From positions 62,001 through 126,000 of the forward strand of contig JAHCAX010000002.1 in the NCBI GenBank assembly GCA_019634675.1: a stretch of 64,000 nt of DNA, read 5' to 3'. The first letter of the stretch is position 1. The number at the start of each line of letters is the position of its first letter. Below, piece after piece: positions 26,660-35,872 of the stretch. Under the pieces are notes generated by a model, which was given only the letters and a program-made list of their open reading frames with translations, was not told where the DNA came from and searched no databases. The stretch comes from Acherontichlamydia pituitae. Lineage in GTDB: Bacteria > Chlamydiota > Chlamydiia > Chlamydiales > Rhabdochlamydiaceae. The translations under genes and the position numbers were made by a program.

Positions 26660-26680
26660 ACGTCCCCTTATTGGGGACGT
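26660..26680 (+). terminator. Hairpin terminator candidate
   Basis: A perfect 8-bp stem ACGTCCCC/GGGGACGT with a TTATT loop, 15 bp after a stop codon. The T-run after it is poor, so termination may be weak. Confidence 0.55.
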
Positions 26681-26765
26681 GTCTATTCCTCAACACTGAT
26701 TGCAGAAAATAAGCAACCAAGCAATACTTCCGCTTTTTCTTCAACCAAAGCGGAGTTTTCAGCGT

Positions 26766-27611
26766 ATGAAGCAGCATCTAAAGGTTTTTTCCCTCCTCGC
26801 ATTGCAGCTTTTCAGCAGCGGACTTTCCGCCGTCGAAGAAACAGCTTCCCAAGAGATCCCTTTGTTCTACTGGGATGCAAGACCGAAGCTTGGCTTTTCT
26901 AACTTTGGCGATGCCCTATCGGAAGCGATCATTGAAAGGATCCTTGGACACACTATCCCCACCACAAACGATCCGAATTGTTCCAGGCAAAAACTGCTCG
27001 GGATCGGCTCGATCATGAACTATGCCCAAGACAACGACCTGGTCTGGGGAACTGGTGTCAACGGAACTGCACCCCAACAGTCTTACCGCTTTACCCAATT
27101 GGACGTCCGGGCAGTCCGAGGGCCATTATCTAGAGAATTTCTATTAAAGCGGGGCATCGATTGTCCTGAAATCTATGGCGATCCAACCCTTCTGTTCCCC
27201 CTTCTGTTCCCCGAATTCCAAAAGCCTGCCGAACCTCAATACGAGTTCATCATCATCCCCCATTTTTCCGACGAGCCCCTCTTTGCAGGCTATCCTAACA
27301 TGGTCAGCGTCAAGGAACATTGGTCGATCGTCGTCCAAAAGATATTAGCCAGCAAATTTGTCATCTCAAGCGCTTTGTCGGGAATTATTATTGCCGAGGC
27401 TTTTGGGATCCCAGCCCGTCTGCTCCAAATCGACAATAAGTCAAATACAGAAGATCTGTTCAAGTACACCGACTACTACCTCGGAACGAACAGATCAATG
27501 TTCCGATTCGCAACCTCGGTCGAGGAAGCATTGAAGATGGGAGGAGAGCCTCTTCCCCAGTGCGACCTGGAAGCTCTGAAAAATTCTTTTCCATTCGACA
27601 AGGTGAAATAG
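26766..27611 (+). CDS. Exported polysaccharide pyruvyltransferase-like protein
   Basis: 281 residues from the ATG that begins a signal peptide (KQHLKVFSLLALQLFSSGLSA); an upstream TTG in the same frame is unlikely. The body matches the polysaccharide pyruvyltransferase (WcaK/CsaB-like) family: NFGDALSEAIIERIL near the start, LLGIGSIMNYAQ, VWGTGVNG, VRAVRGPLSREFL and YGDPTLLFPLLFP. Family enzymes transfer ketal pyruvate from phosphoenolpyruvate to sugars, and several members are glycosyltransferase-like. They are normally cytosolic, so the leader is unusual and parallels the exported GT2 and GT10 enzymes in this window. Substrate unknown. Confidence 0.72.
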   Translation: MKQHLKVFSLLALQLFSSGLSAVEETASQEIPLFYWDARPKLGFSNFGDALSEAIIERILGHTIPTTNDPNCSRQKLLGIGSIMNYAQDNDLVWGTGVNGTAPQQSYRFTQLDVRAVRGPLSREFLLKRGIDCPEIYGDPTLLFPLLFPEFQKPAEPQYEFIIIPHFSDEPLFAGYPNMVSVKEHWSIVVQKILASKFVISSALSGIIIAEAFGIPARLLQIDNKSNTEDLFKYTDYYLGTNRSMFRFATSVEEALKMGGEPLPQCDLEALKNSFPFDKVK

Positions 27612-27656
27612 GCCCGGTTCAGCTCTTAAGCCATAGACATTAACGGTTTTCTTATC

Positions 27657-27707
27657 TATACTGCTGACGGTTGAAAGTTAGAGACTTTCAAGTGGGAGCA
27701 GTATATA
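27657..27707. repeat. Palindromic repeat family D (short copy)
   Basis: Begins TATACTGCTGAC and ends GGGAGCAGTATATA, with an inner stem TTGAAAGT/ACTTTCAA. The ends match the long copy at 13135-13326. It lies 33 bp before the M16C protease gene. Confidence 0.65.
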
Positions 27708-27739
27708 CTTGCGAAACCATGAGCAGCTAGGAAAAAAAC

Positions 27740-30709
27740 ATGGTCCATGAGCCTCCGTTTTTGAACGCCCCCGGCGAACGTTATCACGACTTTGTTGTCA
27801 CCAAGTACACTCTCATTGCAGAACTCAAATGCATTTTGCGCGAACTGCTCCATATGCCAAGCGGCGCGCAGATCATGCACATCGCAAACGACGATCCTGA
27901 AAACTTCTTCTGCCTCTCGTTCAAAACCCTTCCTACAAGTTCCAACGGCGTCGCCCACATCCTCGAGCATACGGCTTTATGCGGCTCGAAAAGGTTTCCA
28001 GTCAAAGACCCCTTTTTTGCCATGAACCGGCGCAGCTTGAACACATTCATGAACGCCCTTACAGGCTCTGATTTTACCTGTTATCCTGCAGCTTCACAGG
28101 TCGAGAAAGACTTTTATAACTTGCTTGATGTGTACCTCGATGCGGTCTTCCATCCCCAGCTTAAACTCTTGAGTTTTTTGCAAGAGGGGCATCGTTTGGA
28201 ATTTTCGAACCCGTCAGACCCAAAATCTCCGCTTGAGATCAAAGGGATCGTTTTTAATGAAATGAAAGGAGCGCTCACATCTGCAGATGCACGCCTCTGG
28301 CATGCAATGATGCACCGCTTGGTTCCAGATCTCCCTTACGCCTTTAATTCTGGAGGAGATCCCTACGACATCCCGAACCTCACCTACGAAGAGCTGATCC
28401 AATTCCATGAGACCTACTACCACCCCAGCCGCTGCCTCTTCTTCTTTTACGGCAACCTTCCGTTGAAACAGCACCTCGACTACATCCAAGAAAAAACATT
28501 AAAAAACGTCCAAAAAGTCATTCCGATCCCTCCTCTTCCTCTGCAAAAACGGTTCCAAACCCCTGTCCATGAGACGATGCGCTATCCCGTTTCCGAGTCG
28601 GAAGAAGTTCAGAACAGGACCCTCCTCTCATTGGGCTGGCTGACAGCGCCTCTGCTTGCGCAGGACGAAGTCCTTGCCCTGTCTGTGCTCGATTCCATCT
28701 TGATGGAGACTGATGCCTCTCCTCTTAAAAAGGCGATATTGGCTTCAAAACTCTGCGTTCAAGCAGACGCCTTCATGGACACGGAGATGAGCGAGATACC
28801 TTATGTCCTCGTTTGCAAAGGGTGCAATCCTGCCAACCTTGAGCAATTGGAACAGACAATTCTAAAAGCCCTTGAAGAGATCGTCTCGCAAGGGATCCCT
28901 CCCCACTTAATCGAAGCGGCGATCCATCAGCTTGAGCTTGCCCGCCTTGAAATCTCGGGAGACCATGCGCCATTCGGTTTGACCCTGTTCATGCGCTCAG
29001 CCCTTGCAAAACAGCATGGCGCCGACCCTGAATATGCCCTCATGATCCACTCTCTGTTCGAAGCGCTGATCGCCAAAGTCAAAGACCCATCCTACTTCCC
29101 TAACCTCATCTCCAAATACTTGCTCAACAATTTCCACCGGGTGAGGATCGATATGCATCCCGACCCGGAGCTATCTTCGGAAGAGATCAAGCAAGAGAAA
29201 AAATGGCTTCATGGGATCCAGGAGAATTTAACGCAGGCGCAAGTTGATAAGATCCTGGCACAGACGCAGCAGCTTGCCGCCTACCAAAAGCAAACGGAAG
29301 AGCAATCTCTGGACTGCCTCCCCAAAGTCACGCTCGATGATGTCACCCCTTTGGTCCGCGATTTCTCTCTTAAGCACATTCGGCACGGACATTTCGATAT
29401 TTTCCACCACGACTGCTTCACCAACCATTTGCTCTACGCCGATCTTATTTTCGATCTTCCCAATCTATCGGATGAGGAACTTCCCTATGCTCATCTTCTC
29501 ACCAGCCTACTTCCCGAAATCGGAAGCGGCGATCGGGACTACGTCGCAAACCTGGAATATATCCAAGCCCACACCGGCGGCATCGGCGCCGCTTGCGCCC
29601 TTCACGTGCAAGCAAGCGATCCGAAATTGTCCAAACCGTGCATCAATATCCGAGGAAAGGCCATTTACCGAAAAGCCGAGCCCCTTTTCCGACTGATCCG
29701 CGACACCGCCCTTCGACCGCGCTACGATGAAAAGAACAGGATCCATGAACTGCTCATCCAGCTCCGCGATTCTCTGCGCAACCGTTTAAATCGGCAAGGG
29801 ATGCGCTATGCGATCCAATTGGCTTTAAGCGGATTTACTCCCGCAGCGCATATCAGCGAAGCATGGTTCGGAGTCCGCTACTACCAAACGATCGAAAAAA
29901 TTTGCAAAGACCTCGACAACAATCTCCCCAAGCTCGTCGATCAATTGCTCGATCTGCAAGAAAGGCTCTTCTCATTCCATCAGCCCCACCTTGTGCTCAG
30001 CTGCAGCAAAGAGATGCTCCACGAACTTGTCTCCCACGACTTTTATGGCCTGACCAATCTGCAAAGCAAACCCTTCACTCCTTGGAAAGGGGAATTTCCT
30101 CTTCAGACCATCTCATCGCAAGCGCGCACCATCGCCTCCCAAGTCGCCTTCAACGCCGAGGCGTATAAAACGATCACCTACATCCACCCTTTTGCACCAG
30201 CTCTTGTCGTTGCAACGCTTCTTTTGGACAACAAGGTCCTCCATCGGAAAATCCGCGAGCAGGGAGGAGCTTATGGATGCGGCGCCAGCTACACCGCCAG
30301 CACCGGCAACTTCTATTTGCATTCCTACCGAGACCCGCACATCGCAAAAACCTGGAACACATTCCATGAGGCGATCGATTCAATTGCCGGCGGCCACTTC
30401 ACAGTCCAAGACCTCGAAGAGGCAAAACTGGGGATCGTCCAACAGCTCGATACGCCGATCGCCCCTGGAAGCCGCGGCCTGACTGCCTATAGCTGGTGGC
30501 GCGACGGCAAGAGCAAAGAGATGCGGCAGCAGTTCCGCGACAGGCTCCTCGCCCTCACTCCCAAAGAGGTCCAACACGCTATTGAAATGGAGATCCTTCC
30601 CAAAAAGGACAAAGGGGTCTTTGTCACCTTCTCCGGCAAAGAGCTGCTGGAAAGGGAAAATACTGCCCTTGCCCTCGAAAAAAAATCCCTGCCCATTTTT
30701 TCTGTCTGA
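27740..30709 (+). CDS. M16C (PreP-like) zinc metalloprotease
   Basis: 989 residues. The inverted zinc motif HILEH is at residues 73-77, followed by the family-typical TALCGS and by the distal Glu region (GIVFNEMKGAL). Length and motifs fit presequence-protease-type M16C enzymes, in which two halves form a closed chamber that degrades short peptides. The C-terminal half carries REQGGAYGCGASY, the conserved R/Y substrate-binding region of M16. No signal peptide, so cytosolic. The Chlamydia orthologue sits beside rmuC, pssA and htrA, so this belongs to the same conserved neighbourhood. Converges on the ABC-F gene. Confidence 0.92.
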   Translation: MVHEPPFLNAPGERYHDFVVTKYTLIAELKCILRELLHMPSGAQIMHIANDDPENFFCLSFKTLPTSSNGVAHILEHTALCGSKRFPVKDPFFAMNRRSLNTFMNALTGSDFTCYPAASQVEKDFYNLLDVYLDAVFHPQLKLLSFLQEGHRLEFSNPSDPKSPLEIKGIVFNEMKGALTSADARLWHAMMHRLVPDLPYAFNSGGDPYDIPNLTYEELIQFHETYYHPSRCLFFFYGNLPLKQHLDYIQEKTLKNVQKVIPIPPLPLQKRFQTPVHETMRYPVSESEEVQNRTLLSLGWLTAPLLAQDEVLALSVLDSILMETDASPLKKAILASKLCVQADAFMDTEMSEIPYVLVCKGCNPANLEQLEQTILKALEEIVSQGIPPHLIEAAIHQLELARLEISGDHAPFGLTLFMRSALAKQHGADPEYALMIHSLFEALIAKVKDPSYFPNLISKYLLNNFHRVRIDMHPDPELSSEEIKQEKKWLHGIQENLTQAQVDKILAQTQQLAAYQKQTEEQSLDCLPKVTLDDVTPLVRDFSLKHIRHGHFDIFHHDCFTNHLLYADLIFDLPNLSDEELPYAHLLTSLLPEIGSGDRDYVANLEYIQAHTGGIGAACALHVQASDPKLSKPCINIRGKAIYRKAEPLFRLIRDTALRPRYDEKNRIHELLIQLRDSLRNRLNRQGMRYAIQLALSGFTPAAHISEAWFGVRYYQTIEKICKDLDNNLPKLVDQLLDLQERLFSFHQPHLVLSCSKEMLHELVSHDFYGLTNLQSKPFTPWKGEFPLQTISSQARTIASQVAFNAEAYKTITYIHPFAPALVVATLLLDNKVLHRKIREQGGAYGCGASYTASTGNFYLHSYRDPHIAKTWNTFHEAIDSIAGGHFTVQDLEEAKLGIVQQLDTPIAPGSRGLTAYSWWRDGKSKEMRQQFRDRLLALTPKEVQHAIEMEILPKKDKGVFVTFSGKELLERENTALALEKKSLPIFSV

Positions 30710-30715
30710 TCTCTA

Positions 30716-30737
30716 GAGGCAGTTGCAAAACCGCCTC
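30716..30737. repeat. Palindromic repeat family A
   Basis: A 22-bp near-perfect palindrome with arms GAGGC.GTT/AAC.GCCTC around GCAA. It lies between the stops of two convergent genes and could form a terminator hairpin in either direction; on the plus side it is followed by a weak A-run rather than T. Confidence 0.65.
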
Positions 30738-30756
30738 AATGTAAAAAACAGAAAGA

Positions 30757-32352
30757 TCAACTCGTTCCAAGCTTCCATTCTTGAGTTGCGATTTTTTCAA
30801 TAAAAGTGGCATCGTGCGACACTGCTACAACGGCCCCTTCAAACTCAAGAATGGCCTTCTCAAATGCTTCCAATGTCATGAAATCCAGATGGTTCGTCGG
30901 TTCATCCAATAAAAGGACATTCGGCCTTTCCAGAACAAGAGCTAACAGCAGCATCCGCTTTCGTTGTCCTGTGCTCAATGTATAAAATGGGCGCCTTAAC
31001 AAATCCGCTCCTTCCAAGGCCGCTTTATGAAGTTCGCGCCTTAAGTCCTCTTCAGTAAGACAAAACCGGTATTCATAATATTGAATGGGCGTTTGATCCA
31101 TAGGCAGCAGCTCGACCTCCTGATCCAAGAAAGCAATTTTTGCAGTAGGAGCTAAACGGATGACACCTTCATCTAATGCAATGATTCCGGCAATCGTCTT
31201 CAAGAGCGTAGTCTTACCGCATCCATTTGGGCCTGTCATAAGAACCCTATCTCCTTTGCAGATAGTCTTGCAGAGGTTGGAAAACAAGACTTTGTTTCCA
31301 TAAGCCTTGCTAGCAACCTCTAGTTCGATTGCAACGGGAGAGTTCAAGGGTGAAGGGGCGAATTTAAGCCCCTTGATACTCTTCGGCTTTGGATGAGGAA
31401 GAAGATTCGATTCAATTTCCTCAAGGCGTCCTTTCATAGCGTCAAGCTTATGCTGCATCGACTTTTGATGTTTCTCCCCTCTTTTGTCGTAGGCCATGAA
31501 GTTGCGGTCCTTCGTGGGAGGAGGTTTTCCTTTAGAAAAAGTAACCGCCTTGATTTTTTGCTTTAAAATAGCTCTCTGTTCTTCCTTAGCTTCATAGGCT
31601 CTCATCTGTCTTTCAAAATTCCTTGCCTGCTCTTCCAAGAAAAAATCATAGCTTCCTCCGTAACTTGCAAGCTTTCCGTTTTTAATCTCGATAAGGCGGT
31701 TGCAGGTTGCATTTAAAAACTTGCGGTCGTGCGAGACAATCACGCATGATCCCTTCCTTTGTTTCAAAACTGATTCCAGCCATTGAATCATTTCCTGATC
31801 AAGATGGTTGGTAGGTTCGTCCAAAAGCAAAAGATCCGGATTTTCCATTACAGCTTTGGAAAGAGCCGCACGGGCCCTCTGGCCGCTGCTTAACTCAGAC
31901 ATAGAAAGATCAAAAAGACCGCTTTCAAGCTTTAATCCTTGCAATATCTGCTCAATCGGAATCCGCCGGTATCCGCCCAAGCTAACATATTTTTCGTGCA
32001 GCTCCGACCATTGCATTAAACGATCCGGATCTTCAAGACAGGCATCCATTTCTCTTTCGAGATCAGAAAGAAAACTTCCTTCTATGAATTCCCTTACAGA
32101 AATCGATGGATCGGCCAGAACGATCTCCTGAGGTAGAAATCCTATCGAAAGGCCGGATGCTCGACTCAAATTTCCGAAATCAGCTTGTACTGTTCCAGAC
32201 AAAAGCTGAAGGAGCGTTGTTTTTCCAGCCCCGTTTTCTCCGATCAGAGCAAAAACATCGCCTTCGTTGATTGAAAGAGCGATATCCTCGAAAAGAGGAA
32301 AAGCGTTAAAAAATTTAAAAAGATGTGAAAATTGCAGAAAGAGCCGAGACAT
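30757..32352 (-). CDS. ABC-F family ATPase
   Basis: 531 residues with two ABC domains and no membrane part. Domain 1: Walker A GENGAGKTT, signature LSSGQRARAALSKAV, LLLDEPTNHLD. A charged linker follows at about residues 230-310. Domain 2: GPNGCGKTT, LSTGQRKRMLLLALVL, LLLDEPTNHLDF. ABC-F proteins act on the ribosome as translation factors or antibiotic-protection factors. The subgroup cannot be fixed by eye, but a leader with a mini-frame and a stem that covers the ribosome site suggests drug-inducible expression as in resistance-type members. Start is the ATG at 32352 with AAGGA 8 nt upstream. Confidence 0.88.
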   Translation of the reverse strand: MSRLFLQFSHLFKFFNAFPLFEDIALSINEGDVFALIGENGAGKTTLLQLLSGTVQADFGNLSRASGLSIGFLPQEIVLADPSISVREFIEGSFLSDLEREMDACLEDPDRLMQWSELHEKYVSLGGYRRIPIEQILQGLKLESGLFDLSMSELSSGQRARAALSKAVMENPDLLLLDEPTNHLDQEMIQWLESVLKQRKGSCVIVSHDRKFLNATCNRLIEIKNGKLASYGGSYDFFLEEQARNFERQMRAYEAKEEQRAILKQKIKAVTFSKGKPPPTKDRNFMAYDKRGEKHQKSMQHKLDAMKGRLEEIESNLLPHPKPKSIKGLKFAPSPLNSPVAIELEVASKAYGNKVLFSNLCKTICKGDRVLMTGPNGCGKTTLLKTIAGIIALDEGVIRLAPTAKIAFLDQEVELLPMDQTPIQYYEYRFCLTEEDLRRELHKAALEGADLLRRPFYTLSTGQRKRMLLLALVLERPNVLLLDEPTNHLDFMTLEAFEKAILEFEGAVVAVSHDATFIEKIATQEWKLGTS

Positions 32353-32424
32353 AAGTTTGATCCTTGGGTTGTTCTATTTACAGATGGGATTCAAACTTAA
32401 ATTCTCACTGGACGCAGCTCCTTT
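32353..32424 (-). promoter_or_regulatory. Attenuator-like leader of the ABC-F gene
   Basis: On the minus strand AAGGAG (32418-32423) precedes a three-codon frame GTG-AGA-ATT-TAA. The segment at 32387-32398 then pairs with 32353-32363 (11 bp with one bulge, core AAGTTTGA/TCAAACTT). The second arm covers part of the ABC-F ribosome site AAGGA. This resembles translational attenuators of ribosome-protection genes; the mini-frame is the weaker part of the case. Confidence 0.4.
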
Positions 32425-32710
32425 ATTAGGATTAATGTTTTTTATTCTATAAGAGATTCAAATCGATTTCAATAAGTTATATAAGCACATCCTATACTGA
32501 TGCATGAGAAATATTATAGCATGACTGAAAACCTGGAGCAGAATGCAATCAAATATTTGCTTTTATGCAGCCCTCCATCGGGTTTTATGAATTTAAAGCA
32601 GCAGATAATATTCCCCAACCATTCGATATAAAATCTTACCAACCAATAATTTGAATCCTATCCTTGCAATTTTGCAGTTCAAATGCAAAATTACAAAAAT
32701 AAGCAGGAGA
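32425..32710. other. Intergenic, nothing recognised
   Basis: A/T-rich divergent spacer between the ABC-F leader and the MFS gene. No frame with a ribosome site, no strong hairpin and no repeat family member was seen. Confidence 0.3.
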
Positions 32711-33877
32711 ATGATGCACCCAACCAAAAAATCCCGCTCCTACGCCCTTAAGTTCATCTTTCTGATCGGCATCGTCAGCCTGTTTGCCGACATCACCTAC
32801 GAAGGTGCCCGCAGCGTCTTCGGCCCCTTTTTCCTCTCCCTTGGCGCAAGCGGAGCCTTGATCGGCGCCGTCATGGGATTCGGTGAGTTTGTCGGCTATG
32901 GAGTCCGCCTCCTTTCAGGGTATCTGACCGACCAGACACGCCAATACTGGCTACTGACATTTGTCGGCTACACCATCAATCTCATCGCCATCCCGCTGTT
33001 AGCCTTTGTCGACCAGCCCTATATGGCAGCCCTTTTGATCATTCTCGAAAGGTTCGGAAAAGCCATCCGCTCTCCTGCGCGAGATACGATCCTTTCCTAT
33101 GCCACCGCACATGTTGGACGGGGCTTTGGATTTGGGGTCCATGAATCGATGGACAGGATCGGCGCTTTGACCGGCCCGCTTCTTATGTCCGGCATCTTAT
33201 TTTGGAAGCAGAGCTTCCATCTCGGTTTTGCCCTGCTTGCCATTCCCGCCGCGCTCGCTCTGATCTCCTTGCTCATCGCACGCGCCATCTATCCACGCCC
33301 CCATGAAATGGAGTCTTCCCATCCGCATTTATCGGCTAAAGGCCTAGATCGAAGCTATTGGACCTACCTCCTCGCCGTTGGATTGATTGCAGCAGGCTAC
33401 GTCGACTTTGCTCTGATAGCCTTTCATTTCGGCAAAGTATCGTTGATGCCGGTTGCTTGGATCCCTTTCATTTATGCCCTGGCCATGGCGGTCGATGGAC
33501 TAGCTTCCCTTCTCATCGGACGTTTATTTGATCAAAAAGGATGGATCGTGCTCCCTGTCGCGACTTTCGTCACAGCTTTTTTCGCACCTTTTGCCTTCTT
33601 TGGAGGGCTTTCAGGAGCAATTACAGGCATGGTCTTATGGGGAATCGGACTAGGAACCCAGCAATCGGTGATGCGCGGCCTGGTCGCAAAGCTCGTCTCG
33701 CCTAACCACCGAGGCGCAGCTTACGGATGGTTGAACATGAGCTTTGGGCTATTTTGGTTCATCGGAAGCGCCATCATGGGCCTTCTGTACGATATCTCTC
33801 CTCTTTACCTCGTCCTTTTTTCGGTGATCACCCAGCTAGGAGCAATCCCGCTTCTCTGTTCCATTCGAAAAAAATAA
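32711..33877 (+). CDS. Major facilitator superfamily transporter
   Basis: 388 residues. Two adjacent ATGs follow AGGAG; the second (32714) has the better spacing. About twelve hydrophobic segments are visible. The loop after TM2 (RLLSGYLTDQTRQYW) is a form of the MFS motif G-x3-D-R, and a charged intracellular stretch (ERFGKAIRSPARDTILSYA) follows TM4. FADITYEGARSVFGPF near the N-terminus is typical of a subgroup of uncharacterised MFS carriers. The substrate cannot be told; drug or metabolite efflux is possible. Transcribed alone, divergent from ABC-F. Confidence 0.82.
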   Translation: MMHPTKKSRSYALKFIFLIGIVSLFADITYEGARSVFGPFFLSLGASGALIGAVMGFGEFVGYGVRLLSGYLTDQTRQYWLLTFVGYTINLIAIPLLAFVDQPYMAALLIILERFGKAIRSPARDTILSYATAHVGRGFGFGVHESMDRIGALTGPLLMSGILFWKQSFHLGFALLAIPAALALISLLIARAIYPRPHEMESSHPHLSAKGLDRSYWTYLLAVGLIAAGYVDFALIAFHFGKVSLMPVAWIPFIYALAMAVDGLASLLIGRLFDQKGWIVLPVATFVTAFFAPFAFFGGLSGAITGMVLWGIGLGTQQSVMRGLVAKLVSPNHRGAAYGWLNMSFGLFWFIGSAIMGLLYDISPLYLVLFSVITQLGAIPLLCSIRKK

Positions 33878-33930
33878 AATTGTACATAACTTTTAAGAGA
33901 GTCCTGTATAGAATCGGTTTTTTTTATCCA

Positions 33931-34887
33931 ATGAATTTTGCCATGCGCCATTGTGCTTGCTTCCTTCTTCTTTTTCTTATTTTAACTCAATGTACTTCAA
34001 TCTCAAGCAGTCTCCAAAAATCCAACTCAAATAAGATAAAGGAATTTCTCCTTTCTTTAGATTTAGAAGAGGAGTTCCTCTTAGAATTTTTTTTCAGAAG
34101 TTTGATTCAAGAAGATTCGATCGGCTACGTCCTAATTGGCGGCAAACCAATGGGCTTCTATTCTTATTTAAAACCGAAAGCCGTTGTAAATAGCCATCAT
34201 TTTGGACCTGTAGAGAATATTGACCTATTTTTCAGAGCATTTGATGAAGACCATGCATTATTTCAAAAAGGGTGGGAAATCTGGAAGAAATACGCCTATC
34301 GATTTTGTGGAAACAATCTTATTTTTGATTTCTTCGATCAGAATCTTGAAGTCCATTATGTAAAAGTCGCTGTAATTAACAAACGCCTGTTTCTTTCAAC
34401 CCTAGACCAAAACAAAAAACAGTTTAGTAAAATTGAACCTTCCCTAATGGATAAAAACTTATTGTTCGATGCTTTAATGAATAACGAAGAAACCAAAAAA
34501 AAATTCTATTCTCGTCATGATCTTTTAGGAATTTGCTTAGGCTATGGTCAGAAAAATGCAGATCTTTTCCAACAAATGTCTCTTACTCTTACCTCTTCAG
34601 GAAAACTAGGTTACACACTGGAAATTCCATCTCTTGACCATCTTAGAGATTTAGAACAGAAATGGAATACCCTGAAGCATTCATTCAATTCAGGACTAAA
34701 AGATAGAACCTCCCGAAAATTTTTATTTACGGTAGGCCTAGGATTTCGAGTTGACCAATCAATTCCCGAAACATCTATGCTACAACATAAATACACTGAA
34801 CTTCGTAAAAAATTGACCCAAGAGTACTCTGATGGGGACTTCTTACAGAAAACTCTCGAACTCATTGTTTTAGCAGATCAAGGATGA
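33931..34887 (+). CDS. Predicted lipoprotein, unknown function
   Basis: 318 residues from the ATG that begins a lipoprotein signal (MNFAMRHCACFLLLFLILTQC); the lipobox LTQC puts the lipid-modified Cys at about residue 21. A longer in-frame reading overlaps the MFS gene and is rejected. The mature part is Phe/Lys-rich and A/T-biased compared with its neighbours. No domain is recognised. It may be an outer-membrane or periplasmic lipoprotein. Its stop abuts the stop of the convergent zinc-finger gene. Confidence 0.62.
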   Translation: MNFAMRHCACFLLLFLILTQCTSISSSLQKSNSNKIKEFLLSLDLEEEFLLEFFFRSLIQEDSIGYVLIGGKPMGFYSYLKPKAVVNSHHFGPVENIDLFFRAFDEDHALFQKGWEIWKKYAYRFCGNNLIFDFFDQNLEVHYVKVAVINKRLFLSTLDQNKKQFSKIEPSLMDKNLLFDALMNNEETKKKFYSRHDLLGICLGYGQKNADLFQQMSLTLTSSGKLGYTLEIPSLDHLRDLEQKWNTLKHSFNSGLKDRTSRKFLFTVGLGFRVDQSIPETSMLQHKYTELRKKLTQEYSDGDFLQKTLELIVLADQG

Positions 34888-35292
34888 CTACCAATCTCTA
34901 CCACCTTTTCTATACAATGGACATTCAGGATTTGAACATGCATGCCGATTTGATGGATTTACTGTAAGGCAATAGGGACACTCCCAGGTACTCTCCTCGT
35001 CATCGTCGTCTTTACTTCTTTTTTTCTTTATTGGAACGACTAAAAAACCACCTCTGCCGTCTTCTTGGACTATGCGTCTTAAAATCTGAATCTTCTGTCC
35101 TTCAGCAGATAGAAGGTTGATTTTGTCACTAGATTTCCAAAGCTCCATTTTTGATGCAGGAACATACACTTTTACAAACAAAGGATTTCCCTGATCATCG
35201 TAAACATAATTCTGAAAGTCTGTACCTCTAGCTAAACAATGGGAACTAAATAACACAGCAAACAAGATCACCAGTAAGTTGAATAATTTCAC
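34888..35292 (-). CDS. Small exported protein with RanBP2-type zinc finger
   Basis: 134 residues. Signal peptide at residues 1-21 (LFNLLVILFAVLFSSHCLA). A middle domain of about 75 residues (VKVYVPASKMELW...GGFLVVP) is followed by an acidic/basic linker (KKKRSKDDDDEE) and a C-terminal finger W-x-C-x2-C-x3-N-x6-C-x4-C (WECPYC...NPSNRHACSNPEC). That spacing fits the RanBP2/ZnF-RBZ type, common in eukaryotic ubiquitin- and RNA-binding proteins. A paralogue with the same layout lies at 54149-54478. Partner unknown. Confidence 0.68.
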   Translation of the reverse strand: MKLFNLLVILFAVLFSSHCLARGTDFQNYVYDDQGNPLFVKVYVPASKMELWKSSDKINLLSAEGQKIQILRRIVQEDGRGGFLVVPIKKKRSKDDDDEESTWECPYCLTVNPSNRHACSNPECPLYRKGGRDW

Positions 35293-35347
35293 GATTTTGC
35301 TCCCTTGTAAAAGTTGCTAAAAACTTTTACAGAAAACTCTTTAGCCA

Positions 35348-35872
35348 TCAAGATAAAATGTTCATTTCGGCCATCATCAGCTCTAGCTGGACCTTGCAAC
35401 CGAGCGCATCAACAGTTGCGATCCGCTTTGCTTTGACAAAGCCGCATTTTTCAAACATTTTGATCGAGCGGACATTGCGGACATCAGGATCGACGATGCA
35501 ATAGTGAAATTCAGGCCAGATATGCTTTTCTAAAAACTGGATGAGAATGCGCGATCCCATTCCCATTGATTCAGGATCGCCTAAAAAGAAATCCAGCCCG
35601 GCGGCATTTTTCTCAACGTCTTCTTGGAAATGGACAACGCTTTCTCCGTCTTTCCAAGGAAAATCAGAAACGCGATAATGCTGGATATAGCCGATCGGTC
35701 TGGCGTCGTTGTCAACGATCCATTTCCAAATTGTTTTTTCTTCCATGAATTTCTTCCTGACATCCTCGATCGACCATGCGCGCAGGGAATAGAACTCCTG
35801 CACATGAGGCATATTGAACCACTGGTGGACAAGAGGGACGTCGTCGAATGAGAAGCTTCGGAATCCGATCAT
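35348..35872 (-). CDS. GNAT N-acetyltransferase (AAC(6')-like)
   Basis: 174 residues. The layout matches the GNAT group containing aminoglycoside 6'-N-acetyltransferases and IucB-like enzymes: FDDVPLVHQWFNMPHV at the N-terminus, GLDFFLGDPESMGMGSRIL (acetyl-CoA loop) and VDPDVRNVRSIKMFEKCGF. The substrate cannot be inferred; other small amines are possible. The start overlaps the Nudix stop (ATGA), and it is the last gene of the VOC-EVE-MarR-Nudix-GNAT operon. Cytosolic. Confidence 0.82.
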   Translation of the reverse strand: MIGFRSFSFDDVPLVHQWFNMPHVQEFYSLRAWSIEDVRKKFMEEKTIWKWIVDNDARPIGYIQHYRVSDFPWKDGESVVHFQEDVEKNAAGLDFFLGDPESMGMGSRILIQFLEKHIWPEFHYCIVDPDVRNVRSIKMFEKCGFVKAKRIATVDALGCKVQLELMMAEMNILS

